A stretch of DNA of 64,000 bases, taken from Isoperla grammatica (Eukaryota > Arthropoda > Insecta > Plecoptera > Perlodidae). Positions 55,246 to 64,000 of this stretch are shown here, piece after piece. Numbering within the stretch: the first letter of the stretch is position 1; the number at the start of each line of letters is the position of its first letter. Where the stretch lies: assembly GCA_945910005.1 (NCBI GenBank), contig OX246746.1, forward strand, positions 39,008,579 through 39,072,578, read 5' to 3'. A program made the position numbers and the translations under genes. The notes beneath the pieces are model-generated. The model saw nothing but the letters and a program-made list of their open reading frames with translations. It ran no database searches and had not been told where the DNA came from.

Positions 55246-56611
55246 AGTTTTTACTGCAATTGCATATTATATTAGTGATTTCTCTAAAGCAAAAACACAA
55301 ACACCTCAGAGCAATGCTAACGTTACAGCATTAATTATGTAGAGCCCTATCATTTTACAACGTATTGGCTAAACAATGAGTGCGGTATAAATGAAACTAT
55401 GTCTTGTACACATTAATATATTTACCATTGATAATCAGATATTACTTAAATTAAAATTAGAGCACCTCTTAAAATCGCTTATTGTAGATAAAGCAGAAAA
55501 ACTAGACACAAACATTGTTTTTATCACAAGCCAGTTGATTGATAGTGAACATTGCCTTGCCAGTCCATTCAGGGCACTTGCATAAACATGTTGAAGAAAC
55601 TTACATGCCAATAATACATCACGCGTTTCATGCTGCAAAGTCGGGCACGTTGAATTGTAGTACATTTTTCTGATACTGATGTAATTGTACGTTTACTGTA
55701 TTACTTTAAGATATGCAACATGTAGGATTAAACGAGCTCTGGGTAAGAGGTGGAGTTGGTGATTCAACACGGTTAATTTCAATTCATACATGGGGTACAA
55801 TGGGTAACATGAAAGATATTCTTCTTGCACTGCACACTCAGGTTGCACTTTCACTAGCAAGTTTGGCAAAATCTGCTATTAAAGCAGATTCCATTCCTTT
55901 AGAAGAACTGCTTTTTTAACATAGGATGAAATCCTAAAGGCTGAAGAGTTCTTAGTTCGTGTTTTGAAGAGTAACACGACATGGAAGACTATGGATAAAC
56001 TAAGACATTGGCAATATCACCAGTGTAAAGCCAATGTCAATTTACCACCTACTATCAATCCAATAAATCTCAATGTCATGCGTGCTATTGTACGAATGAT
56101 AACCATTTCAATTCTGATACGTCTTCTTAGACAACATTATTTGGCTGTGAGAAAGCAGACAAACTACTGATTCCATTAATCCCGAATAATTGTCTTTTAG
56201 AAGAATTTCTAAAAGCTTGCACTGATGAGAAATTTGCCACTGAAAATTATGCGTGTCGTGAGAATAACGTGTCTTGTACATTTTGTAAATGTCAAAGTTT
56301 CGATACAATAAGCTACACAAATCAATTGAATGAAGATGGTCAATTAATAATCAGTTAATTCATCATAATTTAAACAATGTTAAAAATAGCATATCTCTTT
56401 AATATCTAAATTTCAATAATGGTAAATACTAAATACATTAAATGTGTGCAAGACATAGTTTCATGTATACCGCAATTGTCGTTAAGCTAAGACATTGTAA
56501 AATGATAGATGGGGCTCTACGCAGTGATCTACTGTGTGTGTGTTCATAATAAAATACACTATTACAATTTTGCTTTAGAAAAATCACCAATATGCAAATG
56601 CAGTAAAAACT
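55246..56611. mobile_element. 1.37-kb element with ~200-bp imperfect terminal inverted repeats
   Basis: The left arm begins AGTTTTTACTGCAATTGCAT and the right arm, read on the minus strand, begins AGTTTTTACTGCATTTGCAT. Matching TGATTT.TCTAAAGCAAAA, GTAGAGCCC, ATCATTTTACAA and ATGAAACTATGTCTTG words then follow on both arms. The target duplication was not resolved. Decayed coding sequence lies inside (55391-56345). Confidence 0.75.
55391..56345 (+). pseudogene. Decayed protein-coding interior of the terminal-repeat element
   Basis: Three broken forward segments read as protein. One is KLDTNIVFITSQ (~55497). A second is NELWVRGGVGDSTRLISIHT with MKDILLALHTQ (55728-55850). A third, from ~55950, is TWKTMDKLRHWQYHQCKANV plus LPPT, followed by a Cys-rich end. 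From memory these resemble a repeat-borne invertebrate protein family with an ALTGCDT-type motif and a YHH..K....LPPT segment, possibly a PIN/FEN-like nuclease. That assignment is an inference. Stops and frame changes make it non-functional. Confidence 0.4.
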
Positions 56612-56616
56612 AATAT

Positions 56617-56919
56617 TTGACGCATTTTCATCATTCTTACAAAGAATCCGATGTTGTGTTCCTAAAAAAAATGTTCACAAACAGCGTTGACGTGGACCCT
56701 CTGTCCAGGATACAACTAGGATATCGGCCTGCTAGGTACGGCAAGAGTGTCTATTTGAACCCTCCCTTTGCTCGCACAGGGCTGTATCAAAATGGTTTCT
56801 TTTGCCGAGCTGCAACTTTGTACAACTCTTTAGATACAGAAATAAAACAGCAAGGTAACTTCAAATCATTCGAACTACAAGTAAGGCGAAGCTATCTAGC
56901 AAGCCAATCAAACAACTAA
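56617..56919 (+). pseudogene. C-terminal end of a LINE reverse transcriptase
   Basis: The frame ends with PPFARTGLYQNGFFCRAATL, then YNSLDTEIKQQGNFKSFELQ and a basic tail to the stop at 56919. The pattern R T..x..N.F.xRA...YNSL...I....FK..L is the usual C terminus of Jockey/CR1-type ORF2. No catalytic part is present. It directly abuts the right terminus of the element at 55246-56611. Confidence 0.7.
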
Positions 56920-57409
56920 CCCACATGTAAATAGAACTGCACATAGCTCACTCATAAAGACACACACACGCTCACACACCCTCACTCTCACTTACTCTCA
57001 CTCATAATCACACGCATACCTGATTACACTCACATTCTCACCCACACGCATTTGCATTCACACACCCACACTGGTAAACACACACACACACACTCACACA
57101 CTTTCAACAATAATGTATAAACAATGTTTGTTAATTATCTGTACATATGTGCAAACCTCATCTATCACCCACCTTATCTTCTGATGTACATTGAACACAC
57201 CACTTATTGATACTGCGTAACATTAGATTATTTATAGATTATTTAGTAATTATTATAGTTTTAAGCCAATGGTAGTGAGACACATGTCATGTGGTATGGG
57301 GCTTGCCCTACTCTTTACTACCATCATCTTGTCCTGACTTGTACTGTATGTTATGTTATGTATTATGTCATTACAATTTGAAATAAATAATAATAATAAT
57401 AATAATTAC
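56617..57409 (+). mobile_element. 5'-truncated LINE 3' end with (AAT)n tail
   Basis: It comprises the reverse transcriptase tail, a CA-rich 3' region (CACACACGCTCACACACCC-type, 56960-57095) and a terminal TTTGAAATAAATAATAATAA tract ending near 57409. This is the third distinct microsatellite tail type among LINE ends in the window. Confidence 0.65.
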
Positions 57410-57543
57410 CATCTCATCATCTCGATTAGCCAAAGTTGCAAAAATATGGGACGTAAAACCCAGATATCATCATCATTGTACTGTAACTACTCAGGCCTAT
57501 CGGGATAGAAACTTGGTAGAGGTATATGAAAATTTAGTATTTA

Positions 57544-57755
57544 TGTTAAATACTTATAGTTCTTTATTGGTGTTCACACGGATGTAAATAACCTTACAAC
57601 ACACAGAGGGCCGAACCCGTAGGCTGCCCACAACTAACTGCCCTTCCCTCGTGGCCGTGGGCTCCTCCAACCCCCACCGGGCACCCACGGTGTCTTGTCC
57701 GCTCTCTAGCGGCACCGCTGTAAGGCAAGGTGACACTGACCAATGGGATGTCACA
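57544..57755 (-). repeat. Candidate 3' LTR of the minus-strand Gypsy relic
   Basis: Read on the minus strand, TGTGACATCCCATTGGTCAG opens the stretch, just after a purine-rich CCGGGGGGTAT. It closes with AATAAAGAACTATAAGTATT and TAACA. It has TG...CA borders over 212 bp. No 5' partner is in the window. Confidence 0.5.
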
Positions 57756-58434
57756 ATACCCCCCGGCTAGATTTTAGTTGTACCTAAGACAGGTCCAAAA
57801 TACACACAAATTATAATGATGCGTTCAACTAAAATCTTAACATCAAAACCAAAGAACTCAATATCTTAAACTTATGCGCATCAACCAAAAACATGAAACA
57901 CCCTAAATAAGTACTGTGATACACGTACATAATATTGTTCTAATCATACATAATTAAACATTATTGATGGTGTAACAATAACATCTAGGATTTTTTTTTA
58001 ATACTATAATGCGCGACAGGAGACACTATATCGCTCAACAAACTACCATTATAATATGACTAATTAACTACAGTACATGTACTTGTCATACATGGGACAC
58101 AATACAAAGTAAAATATAACCAGGTGCAAGATAACTCATTTAACCGTACAATTAATAAAGCCCATCTCTAACAAGACAATCACGGGCACCTACCCGGAAG
58201 CAAAATAACTAGAGGCAGACAACACCACATGATATAAAGGAACACAAATACAAGTGAAAAATACATTTGTCACTGGAAATACATGAAGGACACTGAAGTA
58301 GGCACTTTTAAGCTACACAGGTAAGATACAATCCATGGCGTCCATTGACGTCAGTATGAACAATTGTCCGTAACATAGGTAACATCGACCTCCACTGAGA
58401 CGCCTCCGAGCCACGCCTATAGTGATGTCTCTAG
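57756..58434 (-). other. Non-coding 3' part of the Gypsy relic
   Basis: AT-rich sequence between the end of pol and the candidate LTR. No envelope-like or other gene is recognised on either strand. Confidence 0.4.
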
Positions 58435-60914
58435 TCAATTATACAATTTAAGATTTTCTATATTGAAAACACCTTTGTCGTCACCGTTCTCGTTTACCAG
58501 GTGGTAGGCATTGTTGCCAACCTGCTTCAACACCCTAAACGGACCATCATAGATCAAAACAAATTTGGAGATCTCCTTGTTGGCAGCGTTCGAGAGATGG
58601 TGAGATTTTAACAACACCAGCGAACCGGCGGTCAAAGTGGTTGGCTGCACCCTGCTGTCATGTTGTCGCTTCCGTCTGGCCACCTTTGTCCGCAGTCGAG
58701 AATTAGCCAGTATTATTTTCTGGTCCGAGTTCAACGGCGGCGTAATGGGAGGCGGCAGTTCAAGCACGTCTGCTATCTGCCTCGCTGGGCTCTCACCGAA
58801 CTGTAGTTCATGTGGAGTAAACCCCGTCGATTCATGCGTCGTCACATTGAACCACCGTTCTATTAAAGGAAGACAATCAATCCACGTGGTGTGCTTCTCG
58901 TGACAATACGTGCGAAACACGCGACCCAACTCACGCATCACGCGTTCCGTTGGGTTGCTCTGGGGATGGCGTATTGACGAGTGCAGCGCAGTAATGCCCT
59001 CATCTTCAAGAGTACTGTACCATTTGCGGGCCGTGTACTGGCTTCCGTGGTCTGACAACAGCTTGCGCGGCCTTCCTATCTTGGGGATATAATCCTCTTT
59101 AACCGCTTTAGAACGGACACTGTTGTAGCGTTCTTTAAGGCGTACAATTTCACGTGTTTAGAGAACGCGTCGAGGAACACTAATATGTAACACACGCCCC
59201 CGCGAGCTTTAGGTAGCGGGCCGTACAAATCCGTAGTCACCAACTCATTCGGCGCCGTCGCTACCACATGCCCCATCTCACCAGACAGTGCTAGGTTGGT
59301 GGGTTTAGCTCGTTGGCATACGTCACACACACGCGTCACGCGTACGATTGTGCGACGCATGTTACGCCAGTAAAAGTATTCCGACAGAAGCTTGTACATT
59401 TTGTAGGACCCTACGTGACCATAGCTCTCATGAACGGCTTTAATGACTTGGGCTTGATCCCCTGATGGAACCATAGCCCGCCAGTATGTGTCATTCTTCC
59501 CTCGGTGGTACAATACCTCCTGGAATAATAAATACTTGTTGTCGGTGTCTGCGGCCGCGTCTTTGGGCTGGTTTTGTAGATCACGAATGACAGCTAACAA
59601 TGAAGCATCTGTGCGTTGTCGCGCAGGCAGTTGGCGCACCCACTCAACCAATGTGTTCGAAGCCTGTTCGACAACCTGCTTTATGGGGGCAATTCGGAGA
59701 ACCGTCTTTTCTTCCATTGGTTTACAGTCTGTCGGCGCCCGACTGAGGGCATCTGCCACCACATTGTCCTTGCCTGGACAATACCTGACCTCGAAATGGT
59801 ATTCTTGCAAGGTTAGGATCCAGCGGGTGAGTCTAGCGCTCAACAACTTACATTTTTGTATAAACGACAGGCTGTGATGATCTGTCCAAATCACAAACTT
59901 CGCTCCCAGCAGATAGTTTCTGAACTTTTGTACAGCATAGATAATCGCGAGGCCCTCTTTTTCGGTTGTAAAATATCGACGCTCAGGGCCTTTTAAGGAC
60001 CTACTAGCGAACGCTATCACGCGCCGTTCGCCCATCGCATCCAACTGAAATAAATGTGCCCCTATCCCGATATCAGAGCTATCAGTCGCCACATGGAACG
60101 GCACGCCTGGAAGTGGATGGTGTAACATTACCGCTTGTAGGAACAATCGCTTTACTTTCTCGAATGTCTCATTCAGGCTCTCCGTCCACACCCACTTCTC
60201 TCCTTTCTGCAATAGTTTTAACAGGGGACCTACGGTGTAAGCATATCTATCACAAAACCGTTTGAAGTAGGTACACATGCCTAGAAACCTTCGCAATTGT
60301 TTTACGTTGTATAGTCTGGGATAGTGGATAATCGGCTTGAGCTTCTCTTCATCGACCGTAATGCCGTCTGCCGATATAATATGACCCTAATCGAGCGTGG
60401 TGAAGTATTTGGCTCCATGGAATTTTTGTAGTAATTCCTCCATCGGCACAGGTGTGTCGTGTTGTGGTTGCACCCGGGTGTTTAGATACCTGGCGTCTAG
60501 ACAGACGCGCACACCCCTGTTAGGTTTGACAACCGTAACTAAGGGGTTTGTGTATGCCGAGGGCGCGGTTTCAATTATCCCCCATTCAAGCATCTTTTTA
60601 ATCTGTGCATCGACAGCAGGCCGTTTAGCGATAGGAATGGGATATGACTTCTGTGAAAACGGCGTTGCGTCTGTTATGTCTAAACTGTGTACATAATTGT
60701 TTACTCGGCCTGGAATGTCCGAAAACACAGCTGTGTGATTATTCAGTAAGTTGTGAACGATTTTTGTTTGTTCAGGGGTGACCAATAAGCGTGCAACTGT
60801 TTGTTCAATCTGCTTCAACACATGCTTGGCTGGTTGGTCCGTTGTGACCAATAAGGGGTCACTGAAAGAGCTATTATCACAATTGATAGCCGATACGTGG
60901 AACGCATCCCCCAA
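58435..60914 (-). pseudogene. Gypsy-type pol relic: RT, RNase H, integrase (deleted and frameshifted)
   Basis: Reading from 60914 leftward, the reverse transcriptase N-terminal half (IIETAPSAYTNPLVTVVKPN, RVCLDARYLNTRV, a KYFTTLD segment) is followed by TAG at 60387-60389. The same frame then continues directly at GHIISADGITVDEEKLKPII. The roughly 100 residues between, including the catalytic YxDD, are missing. RNase H follows (VATDSSDIGIGAHLF, TTEKEGLAIIYAV, WTDHHSLSF, PGKDNVVADALSR). Next is the integrase zinc region (H..YGHVG, CDVCQ) and the first aspartate (TTDLYG). A one-base shift near 59090 moves the rest (SDHGSQY, NPTERVMREL, C-terminal domain to 58435) to another frame. The relic is truncated on its 5' side by the satellite at ~60950. 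Confidence 0.87.
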
Positions 60915-60981
60915 ACCGTGCTAAACGTTATTGTCATAATTCCTTGGCGCAAAGCTTACTTTGTATTTTGTTAAGCTGTTT

Positions 60982-63900
60982 GTGACTGTACGTGATAAAC
61001 CCTGCGTCAAGTCAGTGACATGAGAGCAACTACATTCAACATATTAGGACAACGCATGTTTCCTCGCTTGTGACGGTGACTGTACTTGACAAACCCTGCG
61101 CTAAGTCAGTGACATGAGAGCAACTACATGCAACATATTAGGACAACGCATGTTTCCTCGCTTGTGACGGTGACTGTAATTGTTAAAACCTGCGCTAAGT
61201 CAGTGACATGAGAGCAACTACATGCAACATATGAAGACAACGCATGTTTCCTCGCTTGTGACGGTGACTGTACGTGATAAACCCTGCGCTAAGTCAGTGA
61301 CATGAAAGCAACTACATGCAACCTATTAGGACAACGCATGTTTCCTCGCTTGTGACGGTGACTGTACTTGATAAACCCTGCGCTTAGTCAGTGACATGAG
61401 AGCAACTACATGAAACATATATGGACAACGCATGTTTCCTCGCTTGTGAAGGTGACTGTACGTGATAAACCCTGCGCTAAGACAGTGACATGAAAGCAAC
61501 TACATGCAACATATGAAGACAACGCATGTTTCCTCGCCTGTGAAGGTGACTGTACTTGATAAACCCTGCGCTAAGTCAGTGACATGAGAGCAACTACATG
61601 CAACATATGAAGACAACGCATGTTTCCTCGCTTGTGACGGTGACTGTACTTGATAAACCCTGCGCTAAGTCAGTGACATGAGAGCAACAACATGCAACAA
61701 ATGAAGACAACGCATGTTTCCTCGCTTGTGAAGGTGACTGTACTTGATAAACCCTGCGCTTAGTCAGTGACATGAGAGCAACTCCATGCAACATATGAAG
61801 ACAACGCATGTTTCCTCGCTTGTGAAGGTGACTGTACTTGATCAACCCTGCGCTAAGTCAGTGACATGAAAGCCACTTCTTGAACATATTAGGACAACGC
61901 ATGTTTCCTCGCTTGTGAAGGTGACTGTACTTGATAAACCCTGCGCTAAGTCAGTGACATGAAAGCAACTACATGCAACATATGAAGACAACGCATGTTT
62001 CCTCGCTTGTGACGGTGACTGTACTTGATAAACCCTGCGCTTAGTCAGTGACATGAGAGCAACTACATGCAACATATGAAGACAACGCATGTTTCCTCGC
62101 TTGTGAAGGTGACTGTACGTGATAAACCCTGCGCTAAGTCAGTGACATGAAAGCAACTACATGCAACATATGAAGACAACGCATGTTTCCTCGCTTGTGA
62201 AGGTGACTGTACCTGATAAACCCTGCGCTAAGTCAGTGACATGAGAGCAACTACATGCAACATATTAGGACAACGCATGTTTCCTCGCTTGTGAAGGTGA
62301 CTGTACATGATAAACCCTGCGCTAAGTCAGTGACATGAGAGCAACTACATGCAACATATGAAGACAACGCATAATTCCTCGCTTGTGAAGGTGACTGTAC
62401 GTGATAAACCCTGCGCTAAGTCAGTGACATGAAAGCAACTACATGCAACATATGAAGACAACGCATGTTTCCTCGCTTGTGACGGTGACTGTACTTGATA
62501 AACCCTGCGATTAGTCAGTGACATGAGAGCAACTACATGCAACATATGAAGACAACGCATGTTTCCTCGCTTGTGAAGGTGACTGTACTTGATAAACCCT
62601 GCGCTAAGTCAGTGACATGAGAGCAACTACATGCAACATATGAAGACAACGCATGTTTCCTCGCTTGTGACGGTGACTGTACGTGATAAACCCTGCGCTT
62701 AGTCAGTGACATGAGAGCAACTACATGCAACATATGAAGACAACGCATGTTTCCTCGCTTGTGACGGTGACTGTACTTGATAAACCCTGCGCTAAGTCAG
62801 TGACATGAGAGCAACTACATGAAACATATGAAGACAACGCATGTTTCCTTGCTTGTGACGGTGACTGTACTTGATAAACCCTGCGCTAAGTCAGTGACAT
62901 GAAAGCAACTACATGCAACATATGAAGACAACGCATGTTTGCTCGCTTGTGAAGGTGACTGTACTTGATAAACCCTGCGCTTGTCGTTGACATGAAAACC
63001 ATTTCATGCAACATATCAGGACAACGCATGTTTTCTCTATTGTGACGGTGACTGTACTTGATAAACCCTGCGCTAAGTCAGTGACATGAGAGCAACTACA
63101 TGCAACATATGAAGACAACGCATGTTTTCTCGCTTGTGACGGTGACTGTACTTGATAAACCCTGCGCTAAGTTAGTGACATGAGAGCAACTACATGCAAC
63201 ATATGAAGACAACGCATGTTTCCTCGCTTGTGATTGTGACTGAACTTGATAAACCCTGCGCTAAGTCAGTGACATGAAAGCCACTACATGCAACATATGA
63301 AGACAACGCATGTTTCCTCGCTTGTGACGGTGACTGTACTTGATAAACTCTGCGCTAAGTCAGTGACATGAGAGCAACTACATGCAACATATGAAGACAA
63401 CGCATGTTTCCTCGCTTGTGAAGGTGACTGTGCGTGATAAACCCTGCGCTAAGTCAGTGACATGAGAGCAACTTCATGCAACATATGAAGACAACGCATG
63501 TTTCCTCGCTTGTGACGGTGACTGTGCTTAATAAACCCTGCGCTAAGTCAGTGACATGAGAGCAACTACATGCAAACCTATGAAAACAACGCATGTTTCC
63601 TCGCTTGTGACGGTGCCTGTACTTGATAAACCCTGCGCTAAGTCAGTGACATGAGAGCAACTACATGCAACATATGAAGACAACGCATGTTTACTCGCTT
63701 GTGAAGGTGACTGTACGTGATAAACCCTGCGCTAAGTCAGTGACATGAGAGCAACTACATGCAACAAATGAAGACAACGAATGTTTCTTTGCTTGTGAAG
63801 ATGACTGTACTTATAAACCTTGCGCTAAGTTAGTGACATGAGAGCAACTACATGCCACATATGAAGACAACGCATGTTTCTTTGCTTGTGAAGGTGACTG

Positions 63901-64000
63901 TACTTGATAAACCCTGCGATAAGTCAGTGACATGAGAGCAACTACATGCAACATATGAAGACAACGCATGTTTTCTCGCTTGTGACGGTGACTGTACTTG
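60982..64000. repeat. 94-bp satellite array, runs off the window
   Basis: About 32 tandem copies of a unit containing GATAAACCCTGCGCTAAGTC, AGTGACATGAGAGCAACTAC, ATGCAACATATGAAGACAAC and GCATGTTTCCTCGCTTGTGA. Successive GATAAACCC starts are 94 bp apart (for example 61181, 61275). Variants include GAGAGC/GAAAGC, ATATGAAG/ATATTAGG, and GTGACGG/GTGAAGG. Several units around 63000 and 63780-63830 are more diverged. Minus-strand open frames in it are an effect of the repeat and are not genes. Confidence 0.97.

Noticed and set aside
61594..63118. Several minus-strand open frames with near-identical peptides
   Set aside because: They are readings of the 94-bp satellite. A 94-bp period changes phase each unit and yields frames by chance.
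60982..64000. CRISPR-like array of regularly spaced repeats
   Set aside because: The whole 94-bp unit repeats with no variable spacers, and the DNA is eukaryotic. It is a satellite.

Overview
The window is animal nuclear DNA: spliced genes, no operons, and DNA made mostly of transposable elements. Ambulacrarian, most likely echinoderm, ancestry is an inference. It rests on dense TAGGCCTA palindromes, foldback-type elements whose arms are tandem repeats (the style of sea urchin TU elements), and the element mix. No species is claimed.

The best-supported host gene is at the left edge on the minus strand. It has the first two coding exons of a PLGRKT-like (plasminogen receptor KT) membrane protein (2770-2850 and 1884-2014), with clean splice signals; the remaining exons would lie beyond base 1. 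A weaker two-exon candidate sits at 28310-29635.

1-8.1 kb: the PLGRKT exons, hAT-type non-autonomous elements with exact 8-bp target duplications (112-900, 4329-5095, 6137-6869), two inverted-repeat MITEs, a LINE 3' end split by one of the hAT elements, and a 0.7-kb element with 30-bp terminal repeats. 8.17-17.17 kb: a very large foldback structure whose arms are tandem copies of a ~290-bp unit; a 5.1-kb LINE (two ORFs, three frameshifts) is inserted in its right arm. 17.2-19.6 kb: a broken Gypsy pol carrying a short-repeat insertion. 20.4-21.1 kb: a 350-bp tandem duplication.

21.2-28.2 kb: an (AC)n microsatellite holding two head-to-tail insertions of one Tx1-like LINE family, one 5'-truncated and one 6.4 kb and near full length; both end in (TAA)n. 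28.2-30.9 kb: foldback repeats and a LINE scrap. 30,944-38,145: a structurally intact 7.2-kb ISL2EU-type DNA transposon with 15-bp terminal repeats and a TA duplication. It carries two convergent spliced genes: a SAP-SWIM-YqaJ nuclease protein (622 aa) and a THAP-DDE transposase (600 aa).

38.7-44.1 kb: a foldback element with 16-bp tandem-repeat arms, split by a young Gypsy retrotransposon (two 229-bp LTRs with two visible differences, ATGAA duplication). 44.1-47.8 kb: short repeats and no convincing gene. 47.85-53.1 kb: a third LINE whose ORF1 is split by a MITE and whose ORF2 is split by a retroelement end. 53.3-57.4 kb: a second 16-bp-period array, a 147-bp tandem duplication, a 1.37-kb terminal-repeat element with decayed coding sequence, and a LINE 3' end. 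57.5-60.9 kb: a minus-strand Gypsy relic. 60.98 kb to the end: a 94-bp satellite that runs off the window.

Most element genes are broken. The ISL2EU transposon is the exception and is the most interesting object here; its two proteins would plausibly act together in excision and integration.
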